Source: Acidiferrobacter thiooxydans
GTDB lineage: Bacteria; Pseudomonadota; Gammaproteobacteria; Acidiferrobacterales; Acidiferrobacteraceae
NCBI RefSeq assembly: GCF_003333315.1
Contig: NZ_PSYR01000001.1
Span: 956,501 to 1,020,500, forward strand
Length of the DNA: 64,000 nucleotides
Direction of reading: 5' to 3'
The position numbers and the translations under genes are program-made. The notes beneath the pieces were generated by a model that saw only the letters and a list, made by a program, of their open reading frames with translations, was not told the DNA's origin and searched no databases. Positions 26,770 to 35,813 of this stretch are shown in pieces. Each line of letters opens with the position of its first letter. Positions within the stretch are counted from its first letter, which is position 1.

Positions 26770-26923
26770 GCCTACCGTTCTCGCCCTTAGGGTAATAGGG
26801 TGCGATCACCGCACAAAGATCCTGCCATGGCACCACTTTCTCCATATCCGCTAGGAACTTCTCGCGACGGGTGGGTTTCCTGTGGGTCTCGAAGGTACCG
26901 GTGGCTAAGGTGAGCTGGCGCAT
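26770..26923 (-). pseudogene. IS5-family transposase, N-terminal piece
   Basis: MRQLTLATGTFETHRKPTRREKFLADMEKVVPW...PYYPKGENGR, the N-terminus of an IS5-type transposase, broken at the ENGR/PPVG point by IS3-A. The remainder continues at 29454 on the plus strand. Confidence 0.88.
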
Positions 26924-26994
26924 GGATTTTATCCGTTTTAACTTACGCCATTTTACCATAACGGCTTGTATATAGGGACTAAATCAGAGGTGCC
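26770..26994 (-). mobile_element. IS5-family element, detached left part
   Basis: Carries the left terminal inverted repeat (GGCACCTCTGATTTAGTCCC read on the minus strand, ending at 26994) next to TTAG, the CTAA target duplication on the opposite strand (26995-26998). It was separated from its right part (29454-30420) by IS3-A insertion and then inversion. Confidence 0.88.
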
Positions 26995-27698
26995 TTAGGT
27001 CCCCCGCGGCTCCCTCTGTATCCTCGCCCTCCTCATCCCGGACGCCATCGAGCATCAGCACGGAGCCGTCTACGTTTGCGCTTGCGGCCTCGGCCACCCG
27101 CAGGGGGGCCGGTCCTTCGGTGTGCAACGCCGCGCGCAGCTTCTGGGCCGCCGCTCCCGACTGGCTGGAATGGGCCTCGTCGACAATCAAGGCAAAGCGG
27201 CGGGAGGCGAGGTCTGCGCCCGCCATCTTCTTCTGGATGAAGGGAAACTTCTGCAGGGTGGTGACGATAATGGGCGTGCCCTCGCTCAAGGCGCGGGCGA
27301 GCTGCTGGCTGTCTTCGTCAATCTTCTGCACTACGCCGGTCTTGTGCTCGAACTGGCTGATGGTCTCCTGGAGCTGGCGGTCCAGCACCCGCCGGTCGGT
27401 GATGACGATGACCGAATCAAAGACCCGCTCGTCGGCCGCGTTGTGCAGCGACGTCAGGCGGTGGGCACACCAGGCGATGGAGTTGGACTTGCCCGAGCCC
27501 GCCGAGTGCTGGATGAGGTAGCTGTGGCCTACGCCCTCGGCGCGGGCGGCCTCCAGGAGGCGTGTGACGACATCGAGCTGGTGGTAGCGCGGGAAGATGA
27601 GGGTCTCGCGCGCGGGCTGCGTCTTGTCCGTGCCCTCTTTGCGTTGCAGGTGCAGGAAGTTGCCCAGGATATCGAGCCAGGTGTCGCGAGCCCATACC
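26995..27698 (-). pseudogene. hsdR: HsdR (type I restriction), middle fragment, inverted
   Basis: Reads VWARDTWLDILGNFLHLQ...RETLIFPRYHQLDVVTRLL..., then HSAGSGKSNSIAWCAHRL (Walker A), VIVITDRRVLDRQLQETI, ITTLQKFPF and FALIVDEAHSSQSG (DEAH box). This is the first helicase lobe of a type I restriction subunit. Its 3' end (GDL, CTAA) continues in frame at 30421 on the plus strand once the IS5 element is removed and the segment is flipped. The nuclease N-terminus is missing beyond the IS21 end at 27699. Confidence 0.9.
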
Positions 27699-27714
27699 TG
27701 CATATTCCGAAGCA

Positions 27715-27830
27715 AGATGACCAAGGATTCCGATCGAACGTGACCACGGATTCCGATTCATCTTGACCGCGCATTCCGATCGAAGATGACCACGGATTCC
27801 GATCCATCGTGACCGACGTCGTGTCGGCCG
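27715..27830. repeat. IS21 left-end terminal repeats
   Basis: Five copies of a GATGACCACGGATTCCGATC-like unit spaced about 22 bp, the same motif as at 23396-23480. Confidence 0.7.
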
Positions 27831-27916
27831 AGGATCATCCCGCCTGATAAGTCCGAGAGCGCACCGGGTTCCCAATTCCGCGGGCTATCCTCCCTGATTT
27901 TTCCACAGGAGAGGAC

Positions 27917-28192
27917 ATGCCCGCCCCGAGGAAGACCATGCGTAAGATCAAAGACGTTCTGCGACTGAAATACGAAGCGGGGCTTACCCACGACCGGATC
28001 GCCCGGGCCTGTGGGGTGGCCAAGGGCACGGTCGCGAAGTATGTGGAGCGCGCCCAGGCCGCCGGCCTGTCCTGGCTGTTGCCCGCAGACCTGGACGACG
28101 CGGCGCTCGAGGCGCGGCTCTTTCCGCGCGCCCCGGGGCTCGTGGCCGCCCACGCACCGCCCGATTGCGGCTACCTCCACCAGGAGATGAAG
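27917..28192 (+). pseudogene. istA: IS21 transposase IstA, N-terminal part
   Basis: 92 residues, MPAPRKTMRKIKDVLRLKYEAGLTHDRIARACGVAKGTVAKYVERAQAAGLSW...PPDCGYLHQEMK: the IstA helix-turn-helix domain. Cut at 28193 by IS3-A copy 2. The next IstA residues preserved anywhere are those near 25508, leaving about 240 missing. Confidence 0.88.
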
Positions 28193-28255
28193 TGAAGTGG
28201 TCCCCCGTTGACGGACCTCTAATGGATGGATTAAACCAACCACTTGGAGGTCACT

Positions 28256-28552
28256 ATGGAACGTCAGGTTCGTGCTCAATATACCGCCGATTACAAGGCG
28301 CAGGCAGTGTCATTGGCAGAGAGCCTCGGAGCGGCAAAGGCTGCCCGCAAGCTCGGTATTTCGGTCAAGACGCTGGCTAATTGGATCCGCATTTCGCGTG
28401 ATGGAGCAGGGTTCGCCAAGGACGGGAAGCGCCGTCCTGTGAGCGATGTGGAAGCTGAGAATGCACGGCTTCGAGCCGAGAATGCTCAGCTGCGCATGGA
28501 GCGCGATTTCATAAAAAAAGCCGCAGCGTACTTTGCGAAGGAGTCCAAGTGA
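28256..28552 (+). CDS. IS3-A OrfA
   Basis: Same 98-residue helix-turn-helix protein as at 26410-26706. Confidence 0.9.
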   Translation: MERQVRAQYTADYKAQAVSLAESLGAAKAARKLGISVKTLANWIRISRDGAGFAKDGKRRPVSDVEAENARLRAENAQLRMERDFIKKAAAYFAKESK

Positions 28553-29442
28553 AGTACGCCTATATCGCCTCGCAGCGGACTCACTACCCGATCGGGTTCA
28601 TGTGCCGGGTACTTGAGGTATCGACGTCGGGATTCTTCGCCTGGCAGGCCCGAGAACGTGCGCCACAGAGCGACGCGGACGCTCCGTTGCGTGCAGCGAT
28701 CATACAGGTCCACGAGGAAAGCCGGCGCCGCTATGGTCGCCGGCGCCTCACGCATGCCCTGCGCGCACAGGGCATGCGCATCAACCCCAAACGTGTGCAT
28801 CGAGTGATGCGCGAGGAAGGCTTGCGAGGCGTGCGTAAAGGGCGCTTCGTGCCGCGCACGACCGACAGTGCCCATCAGCGCGCCATCGCCCCGAACGTCC
28901 TACAGAGGCGATTTAGCGTCGACACAGCCGTGCCGGCCTGGACAAGCGACATCACGTACGTTGCCACTCGTGAGGGCTGGCTGTACCTGGCGGTGATTAT
29001 CGCCTTACAGACACGCCAGGTGCTCGGCTACAGCCTCTCGGATCGCATGCCCGATGAGCTGGTGCTCAATGCGCTGCGCAATGCCTGCCATCTCCAGACA
29101 CCGCCATCCGGTACGGTGTTTCATTCCGACCGCGGCAGCCAGTACGCCAGCGATGATTTCCGCAACGCTCTCGGCGCACTTGGCATGGTGGCCAGCATGA
29201 GTCGCAAGGGAAATTGCTGGGACAATGCGGTCTCGGAGAGCTTCTTCGCAACACTGAAGACCGAAGAAGCGACCGAGCCGTATGCGACAAAACAGGACGC
29301 CCACAGAGCGATCGCGCAATACATCCACGGATTCTACAATCCTGTCCGCCTGCACTCATCACTCGGATACTTGTCGCCCAACGAGTATGCGCGCAGAATG
29401 CAACACCCAGATCAAGACCCGTCTATGAGGTCCGCTGCGTAG
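28549..29442 (+). CDS. IS3-A transposase OrfB
   Basis: 297-residue DDE transposase, GTG start overlapping OrfA by four bases; catalytic D, D, E as in copy 1. Confidence 0.93.
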   Translation: MKYAYIASQRTHYPIGFMCRVLEVSTSGFFAWQARERAPQSDADAPLRAAIIQVHEESRRRYGRRRLTHALRAQGMRINPKRVHRVMREEGLRGVRKGRFVPRTTDSAHQRAIAPNVLQRRFSVDTAVPAWTSDITYVATREGWLYLAVIIALQTRQVLGYSLSDRMPDELVLNALRNACHLQTPPSGTVFHSDRGSQYASDDFRNALGALGMVASMSRKGNCWDNAVSESFFATLKTEEATEPYATKQDAHRAIAQYIHGFYNPVRLHSSLGYLSPNEYARRMQHPDQDPSMRSAA

Positions 29443-29453
29443 GGACCACTTCA

Positions 29454-30262
29454 GGCCGCCGGTGGGGCTTTTGCGCATGCTCCGGATCTATTTTCTCCAG
29501 CAGTGGTTCAACCTCTCCGATCCGGGAGCGGAAGAGGCCTTGTATGAATCGGTCTCCATGTGCCGGTTCGTGGGTATCGACCTCGGCCGGGAGCCGGTGC
29601 CGGATGAAACGACCATCTTGAAGTTCCGTCATCTGCTTGAGAAACACCATCTCGGGAAGAAACTCTTCCGGGAGGTCCACCGGCATCTGGAATCCCAAGG
29701 CGTCAAGGTCACCCAAGGCACGATTGTCGACGCCACGATCATCAATGCGCCCTCATCGACAAAGAACAAAGCGGGGAAACGCGATCCGGACATGCATCAG
29801 ACCAAGAAGGGGAATCAGTGGTACTTCGGCATGAAAGCCCATATCGGCGTCGACAGCAAAACCAAGGTCATCCATGCGGTGGTCGCCACTGCCGCCAACG
29901 TCCATGACGCCACCATCCTCCCCGATCTCCTCCATGGCGGCGAGACCCGAGTATGGGGCGACTCGGCCTACCAAGGTCAGACCGATGTCCTCCGGCAACA
30001 CGCCCCGAAGGCGCGCGACCTCACCAACCGCCGGTATCGGTACAAAGGCGTGGTAAACGAGGTTGAGCGCGCTCGTAACCGTATCAAGTCCCAAATCCGC
30101 AGCCGCGTCGAACATGTCTTCGGGGTCATCAAAGGCATCTTCCATTTCACCAAGGTTCGCTACCGGGGTCTTGAGAAGAACGCCTATCGCCTGTTCGTCA
30201 CTTGCGCCTTGGCCAACCTCTACCTCGTGCGCCGACGGCTATTGCGACCCACAAGGGCGTAG
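29454..30262 (+). pseudogene. IS5-family transposase, C-terminal piece
   Basis: Continues PPVGLLRMLRIYFLQQWFNLSDP...VGIDLGREPVPDETTILKFRHLLE...GTIVDATIINAPSSTKN...MHQTKKGNQWYFGMKAHIGVD...VWGDSAYQGQ...RAKVEH-like RSRVEHVFGVIKGIF. These are the DDE blocks of the IS5 subgroup. The N-terminal 50 residues are at 26770-26923. Confidence 0.9.
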
Positions 30263-30420
30263 TCCGTCCGGAAATTGGATCTCGGGCCACAAAAGGCTTC
30301 CCGAACGACCAAACAAAGCCCCATCAGGGCGCAGAACGGTGCGTTTCGCCTTCCCGGCCTAGCAGAATTCCGTTTCGGCGCCTTGGGCTTGTCGAAATGA
30401 GGGGTTAATTCAGATGTGCC
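29454..30420 (+). mobile_element. IS5-family element, right part
   Basis: Runs from the IS3-A junction to the right terminal repeat (…GGGTTAATTCAGATGTGCC, ending 30420), which is followed by the CTAA target duplication at 30421-30424. The complementary left end is at 26994. Confidence 0.9.
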
Positions 30421-31142
30421 CTAACGCAAGAGGATGTCATCAACGCGGCGATAGCGGCCCGCGTCCGGCCGCCCAACTGCTCCTATTTTGCCTTCACCGC
30501 CACCCCCAAATCCAAGACCATGGAGCTATTCGGGCGGCCGGATGCCGATGGCAAGCCGGCGCCCTTTCATATCTACTCCATGCGCCAGGCCATCGAGGAA
30601 GGCTTCATCCTGGATGTCCTGAAGAACTACGTGACCTACAAGGCCTTCTACAAGCTCACCTCCCAGGCGGACGACAAGTGGGTCCCGCACAAGAAGACCC
30701 AGGTGGCGCTGGCGCGCTACGCCAAGCTCCACCCCTACAACATCAGTCAGAAGGTCGTCGTCATCGTCGAGCACTTCCGCGCCCATGTCGCGCCCAAGCT
30801 TCAAGGCCGGGCCAAGGCCATGGTAGTCACCGACAGCCGGGTGGCGGCGGTGCGCTATAAGCTTGCCATGGACCGTTACCTCAAAGACCGCGGTTACCGG
30901 GATATGAAGACGCTGGTCGCCTTCTCCGGAAAAGTGACCGACCTGGAGTCCGGGCCCGAAGACTTCACTGAGACCGGCATGAACCCGGACCTGCACGGCC
31001 AGGACCCGGCCGAGGGTTTCAAGGGGGATGATTACCGGGTCTTGCTGGTCGCCAACAAATACCAGACGGGCTTCGACCAGCCGCTCCTCTGCGCCATGTA
31101 CGTGGACAAGCGCCTCTCGGGGGTCTTGGCGGTGCAAACCCT
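30421..31142 (+). pseudogene. hsdR: HsdR, second helicase part
   Basis: Continues LTQEDVINAAIAARVRPPNCSYFAFTATPKSKTMELFG (motif III, TAT) through VVVIVEHFRAHV..GRAKAMVVTDSRVAAVRY and DYRVLLVANKYQTGFDQPLLCAMYVDKRLSG (motif VI region). Frame matches the fragment at 26995 across the CTAA duplication. Interrupted at 31142 by IS3-B copy 1. Confidence 0.92.
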
Positions 31143-31221
31143 AGAGATGGACCCCAATTCTTGGACACTAGCTTAGGTGATTATCTGCCCTTACAGTAAC
31201 GCAACAAGGAGCAGAAATCCT

Positions 31222-31497
31222 ATGAGCAAGACACGACGCAATCACGCCCCGCAGTTCAAGGCCAAGGTGGCCCTTGAGGCCCTGGCCGGGGAGAAGACTA
31301 TCCATGAGATCGCAGCCAAACACCAGGTCCACCCGAACCAGGTGACCCAGTGGCGCCGGCAGTTGATCGACCAGGCGGCGAGCATTTTCGGCAAGCCCAC
31401 GGGGACGACACCCACCAGCGATCGCGAGGCCTTGCTGGCCAAGATTGGAGAGCTTACGGTCCAGAACGATTTTTTCGCACGAGTGCTCGGCAAATGA
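31222..31497 (+). CDS. IS3-B OrfA
   Basis: 91-residue MSKTRRNHAPQFKAKVALEALAGEKTIHEIAAKHQVHPNQVTQWRRQL..., helix-turn-helix OrfA; AAGGAG ribosome site. A TTTTTT run near its 3' end could allow -1 frameshifting to OrfB. Confidence 0.9.
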   Translation: MSKTRRNHAPQFKAKVALEALAGEKTIHEIAAKHQVHPNQVTQWRRQLIDQAASIFGKPTGTTPTSDREALLAKIGELTVQNDFFARVLGK

Positions 31498-32348
31498 CCA
31501 CGGCTGAGAGACTCCAACGGGTCGAGCGCGAGAATCCGGTGGTGCCGATCGCACGCCAATGCGCGTGGCTTGGCGTGCCCCGCTCGAGCGTGTATTACCA
31601 GGGGAAGCCTGTGGTCTCCGAGGACGATCTGGCGCTCATGAAGCGGCTCGATGCGATCCACCTCCAGCACCCGTTCCTGGGCTCGCGGCGCCTGCGGGAC
31701 CGGCTCGAGCGCGACGGCGTGTTCGTAAACCGCAAGCGCATCCAGCGGCTCATGCAGGTCATGGGGATCAAGACCCTGTACCCCAGGCGCAAGACCAGCG
31801 CCCCGGGTCCGGGTCATCGCATTTATCCCTATCTTTTGCGAGGCATGACCATCACCCGGCCCAACCAGGTCTGGTGTGCGGACGTGACCTACATCCCCAT
31901 GGCCCGGGGCTTTTGCTATCTCGTCGCCATCATGGACTGGGCCACGCGTGCGGTGCTCTCCTGGCGGCTGGCCACCACCCTGGAGGCCGACTCCTGTGTC
32001 GAGGCCCTGGAGGAGGCCCTGGAGCTCTATGGGGCCCCGCAGATCTTCAACACCGACCAAGGGGCGCAATTCACCTCCGAGGCCTTCACAGACGTCCTGA
32101 AGGCCCACACGATCGACATCAGCATGGACGGCAAAGGCTGCTGGCGTGACAACGTGTTCGTCGAGCGGTTGTGGCGCTCTGTCAAGTATGAGGAGGTGTA
32201 TCTCAAGGCCTATGCATCGATACCTGAAGCACGGGCCTCTCTTGCAAAATACTTCCATTTCTATAATCATGAGAGGCCTCATCAAGCACTGGATCGACGG
32301 ACACCGTGGGAGGCTTACACCACAGCGTCCTGGGATCTAGCCGCTTGA
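31494..32348 (+). CDS. IS3-B transposase OrfB
   Basis: 284-residue DDE transposase: WCADVTYI (D), FNTDQGAQFTS (D), NVFVERLWRSVKYEEVY (E). Overlaps OrfA by four bases (ATGA) in the -1 frame. Two residues differ from copies 2 and 3 (K/R near residue 40, I/L near 57). Confidence 0.93.
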   Translation: MTTAERLQRVERENPVVPIARQCAWLGVPRSSVYYQGKPVVSEDDLALMKRLDAIHLQHPFLGSRRLRDRLERDGVFVNRKRIQRLMQVMGIKTLYPRRKTSAPGPGHRIYPYLLRGMTITRPNQVWCADVTYIPMARGFCYLVAIMDWATRAVLSWRLATTLEADSCVEALEEALELYGAPQIFNTDQGAQFTSEAFTDVLKAHTIDISMDGKGCWRDNVFVERLWRSVKYEEVYLKAYASIPEARASLAKYFHFYNHERPHQALDRRTPWEAYTTASWDLAA

Positions 32349-32412
32349 CCAACCCGGCAGATAATCCACCTAAGGATCGGGAGATTCTGTCCAGGGGTTG
32401 GGGTCCATCTCA

Positions 32413-33331
32413 CCTCTCGCGATTAAACCGCACCTACCCCGGCAAGGACGAGCCCTTTGTGCTCGATTTCGTAAACGCCCCGAACGAGATTCTGGAGAGC
32501 TTCCAGCCCTACTACCGGGCGGCGCAGTTGGAAGATGTCACCGACCCCAACATCGTGCACGAATAGCAAATCAAGCTCGACGCCGCGCAGGTGTACCTCC
32601 CAAGCGAAATCGAGGGCTTCGCCCAGGCCTTCTTCGACCCCAAGCGCCGCCAGGCGAGCCTCCACGCCTATCTCAAACCAGCCGCCGACCGCTTTGCCGC
32701 CCTCCCTGAGGAGGAGGCCGACCAGTTCCGCAAGGACCTGGGCACCTTTCTGCGGATGTATGACTTCCTGTCGCAAATCATCCCCTACAATGACTCAGAC
32801 CTCGAAAAGCGCTACGCCTTCGGCAAGAACCTGATGCCGCGCATCAACGCCCCCAGTGCTACGAGCCTTATCGAGATAGAAGCCGATGTGCGGTTGAGCC
32901 ATTACCGCCTGCAGCGCCTGGCTGAGCAGAGCCTCGACCTCGCGACTGGCGAATCCGTGCCGCTGCGCCCGGTGTCGGAGGCCGGTACCGGCCGGGCGCT
33001 GGAGGATGAGAAGCGCCGCCTGGCCGAAATCGTCGAGCGCATGAATGACCTTTTTGCCGGGGATTTGAGCGAGGCCGACATGGTGGGCTATGTCACGACT
33101 ATCCAGGGCAAACTACTGGAAAGTCCGGCGCTCGCCGAGCAGGCGGCGCACAACACCGAGGAGCAGTTTGCTTTGGGCGACTTCAAGACCATCCTCACCG
33201 ACATCATCCTGGACGGCCAGGAGGGTCACAATCGCATCGCCGACCAGATGCTGAAAGACGAGCGGACGTTTACACAGATGCAGGGGATGCTGGCCGGGTT
33301 GGTGTACAAGGCGTTTCGTGCACAGAAATAG
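32413..33331 (+). pseudogene. hsdR: HsdR, C-terminal part, with in-frame TAG
   Basis: Continues SRLNRTYPGKDEPFVLDFVNAPNEILESFQPYYRAAQLEDVTDPNIVHE, then TAG at 32564-32566, then QIKLDAAQVYLPSEIEGFAQAFF...DLGTFLRMYDFLSQIIPYNDSDLEKRYAFGKNL to a normal C-terminus (QMLAGLVYKAFRAQK-like). Thus even without the insertions this hsdR would be truncated. Confidence 0.92.
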
Positions 33332-33529
33332 GTTTTAACGACATAAGCGTTCGTTTGTGTGATGGCAGCTGCCGAGGCTTTCCTGTGGCTCATTAATCAT
33401 ACTTCTGCACCGGCCGTGTAAGGCTTTCTTAAGGCAAGAAAAGACCGTGTTGAGTGCATAACAATCAACACGCACGGGATAATTCACAAAAAATCAATTC
33501 TGTGTGTGCTTCAACAGAGGGGGAAATAT
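33332..33529. other. Spacer after hsdR
   Basis: A/T-richer than the surroundings; contains a GAGGGGG ribosome site for the next gene. No gene seen. Confidence 0.35.
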
Positions 33530-34114
33530 ATGGCAAGGCCAAAAACGCGTTTTGTAACTCACGTAGATATAATGGGAAAGGATGGCAAGAAAAAAGGACA
33601 CCTTGAGTTTACGAGTGGAAACGTTCTGTATTATAGGCCGAATGCTAAGGATGTGACGTTGCGCGTAACATATCAAGAGCTGTCAGCCATGATGGAAAAT
33701 GTGGCAGAAACTGCCGAAATACATACGAGTAAATACTCATTACCAGAACCACACAATGATGGGTGCGACTTCAGCGTAACTGTTATTGAGGCGGAAAGCG
33801 ACGATGTAGATAACGTAGATAAATGGCCAATAATTGAGAGGATGGCTTCGTGGAAGAAATTGGACGAATCGAGAATCGGCATCGAGAGAGGAACATACCA
33901 GTTCTTTAGTGGATTTTTCAAAAGAAAGAGGGGTGATAAGTACGAGTGGTTCGTCCACGTGTCCGTTCAGGGGGCATTATGGATTATAAGAAGGTATCTA
34001 GAAGAGCATTTGGTACAAAAGCGCATGACGTATGCGACAGATGACGACGTCGTTGTATCGAAGAAAGAAATGCGCGACGTTATACTGTACTTCCTCAAGC
34101 TGTTGGGTGAATAG
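33530..34114 (+). CDS. Hypothetical protein (A/T-rich accessory gene)
   Basis: A 194-residue protein starting MARPKTRFVTHVDIMGKDGKKKGHLEFTSGNVLYYRPNAKDVTLRVTYQEL. GAGGGGG precedes ATG 33530. It is basic at the start, with Asp-rich middle (ESDDVDNVDKWP) and a C-terminal helical part. No family recognised. Base composition is clearly A/T-richer than the core genes, suggesting transfer. First gene after the broken hsdR. Confidence 0.55.
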   Translation: MARPKTRFVTHVDIMGKDGKKKGHLEFTSGNVLYYRPNAKDVTLRVTYQELSAMMENVAETAEIHTSKYSLPEPHNDGCDFSVTVIEAESDDVDNVDKWPIIERMASWKKLDESRIGIERGTYQFFSGFFKRKRGDKYEWFVHVSVQGALWIIRRYLEEHLVQKRMTYATDDDVVVSKKEMRDVILYFLKLLGE

Positions 34115-34325
34115 AATGCCTTCTTATGTGTCGATGTCATTAATGCGGTTCCGTTGTGAATGGAGCGGAAATGGAACTCGCGCGGTGAGTTATGGGAAGC
34201 TGAGAGCTGTGGTTGAGTGACGCCAGTAGTGGGGTAACGTAGCCCAGCGGTTGGAGGCGAGGATTGAGGGGAACTCTGTGTAGCTGAAAACATGGCATGT
34301 GACATGCGGTGACGAGGGGGCCGTA

Positions 34326-34688
34326 ATGGGGCTAGAATTTGCTGTCCGCATAGATACTGGCACGGTATGCGAGCGCGTTCGCGGATACTGGGTGGAAGTG
34401 TGGCCATTGCCCGTTGTCTCCAGTTCGGCATTCGCCGATGGTGCGGACAAACGGGTCCGGGTAATCCCTCCAGACAAGCTGCATGGGATGGTGTTCCGGG
34501 AGGACAGCTTTGACGCGACGACGCGTATCCGACGCGGACGGTTCTATAGCTGCGCAGGCAGAACCGACACGGACACTGTCTGGCCTCATATGGGCCCGCA
34601 GGTACCGGTACCCGGCATTCCGCGGGCGCCCCTCCACTATTTCCAGGCTCTAACTAAAACCGACCGCCAGGGTCGTCGCCATTGGTGA
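34326..34688 (+). CDS. Short relative of the 61171 protein (hypothetical)
   Basis: A 120-residue product (MGLEFAVRIDTGTVCERVRGYWVEVWPLP...). The segment MVFREDSFDATTRIRRGRFY resembles MLFREEYFNSATRIRRGWLY in the protein at 61171-62037, so both share a small domain. The downstream part of that longer protein is absent here. Function unknown. Confidence 0.45.
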   Translation: MGLEFAVRIDTGTVCERVRGYWVEVWPLPVVSSSAFADGADKRVRVIPPDKLHGMVFREDSFDATTRIRRGRFYSCAGRTDTDTVWPHMGPQVPVPGIPRAPLHYFQALTKTDRQGRRHW

Positions 34689-34796
34689 GGAAGACTCCCG
34701 CTGGCGCACTTTCGGCGCGAAACGCACCAATGTGCCGCGAATATCCAGTTTACATACAATGGCTCTTGTGCGACCCAAATACTTGTGTGGCATGAA

Positions 34797-35357
34797 ATGG
34801 CTTGGAAGAAGATTTTTACGTGGTGCGGGGATAACCTATCCGGAATTGTATCGGTATTTGCGATACTAATTTCCAGTGTGTCACTCCTGGTAACATATAG
34901 CGAGTTATCATTCCATAAAGACCGTGAGACGTATGCATTTTGGACACATATTAATAGCGACATGGAGGAGCAGAGGAGAGCCACAAGCCGTGCCTACGAA
35001 AGAATGATGAGGGACGAAGGGGTAGCATATGCGATATTGGGTACAATCCATGATGAGCGCCTGGACTGCAAAGCGTTGACCAAGGTAATGGCTCGAGCGC
35101 ATGAGTATGGCGTATCAGAGACGGCCACCGTAGAAAGCTCGGATGAAAGCGCCCTTATAGCAGAGTACCGGGCGACCGTGCTGGAAAATAGACCGCTGAT
35201 AAATATGCTACACATCGCAGGGTGGTCGAGGTTCGTGAAGGCGGAGAGGTTTTCGGACAAGTGGTGGGGTAGTGTCGCCTGGAACGCGATGCATATTCAG
35301 TTTCTGTCTGGAATATGGGGGTGGCGGTGTGCGACTAAATCCATACAAGCGATATGA
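34797..35357 (+). CDS. Single-pass membrane protein, unknown
   Basis: A 186-residue protein, MAWKKIFTWCGDNLSGIVSVFAILISSVSLLVTYSEL..., with one N-terminal membrane segment (residues about 14-36) followed by a soluble, mostly helical domain. No family recognised. A/T-rich like its neighbours. Small membrane-anchored proteins of this size are common in defence islands, but no function can be assigned. Confidence 0.5.
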   Translation: MAWKKIFTWCGDNLSGIVSVFAILISSVSLLVTYSELSFHKDRETYAFWTHINSDMEEQRRATSRAYERMMRDEGVAYAILGTIHDERLDCKALTKVMARAHEYGVSETATVESSDESALIAEYRATVLENRPLINMLHIAGWSRFVKAERFSDKWWGSVAWNAMHIQFLSGIWGWRCATKSIQAI

Positions 35358-35813
35358 GTCTCGAAACTTAACGTGCGACTATTAAAGCAGGCGCTGGCGA
35401 TAACTCGAAAAAGCGCGATTGATATTGAGTTATACGGTGGACCGAATATTATGGCAATTCAGAATTTGGAGTCAGAAAACGAGTCGGCTCGAGTGTCCAT
35501 ATGGAACATAAGGAAGAAGCTGGGGCGCGTTGTCGGCGACTCAGCTCACAGACCAAAATCCCTCCATAACTGATGCAAGCGTGGACGGAAATCCTCAAGG
35601 ACGAGTTGTTAGCTAACAGGGAGCTGGTCGTAGCGGATGAACAGCTACACTGGGTTGCCGCTATGCAACAAAGGAAGCGCCATAGATAACGTGCCGGGCC
35701 CTGGGGTGGTTCCGATGGGGCGTGGGAGATATCCAGGGCAAGTGCCTGGAGAACACGACGTCGGCCGAGTTAGGCAGAGGGTTTGCAGGAAACAGAATGA
35801 AAGGAGCAGCGCC
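35358..35813. other. Spacer with a doubtful 66-codon frame
   Basis: An open frame at 35373-35573 (MRLLKQALAITRKSAIDIEL...) has no ribosome site and no recognisable relatives, so it is not called. The AAAGGAG at about 35799-35805 serves the next gene. Confidence 0.3.

Larger units (their letters stand above)
27699..28192 (+). mobile_element. IS21-family element, detached left part
   Basis: Contains the left terminal repeats and the istA start. In the present arrangement it points opposite to the rest of the IS21 element (23387-25508), as expected if 26770-28192 has been inverted between two IS3-A copies. Confidence 0.8.
28193..29453 (+). mobile_element. IS3-family element IS3-A, copy 2
   Basis: 1261 bp, same ends as copy 1 and opposite in orientation. 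Right flank GGC (29454-29456) with IS5 transposase; left flank is istA. The mismatch of flanks supports recombination with copy 1. Confidence 0.93.
31143..32412 (+). mobile_element. IS3-family element IS3-B, copy 1
   Basis: 1270 bp; left end AGAGATGGACCCCAA, right end TTGGGGTCCATCTCA. Flanked by the 3-bp duplication CCT (31140-31142 and 32413-32415). Removing element plus one CCT restores the hsdR codons ACC CTC TCG. Confidence 0.95.

Noticed and set aside
27120-27766. Plus-strand frames opposite the inverted hsdR piece
   Set aside because: The minus strand encodes unmistakable HsdR helicase motifs (Walker A, DEAH).
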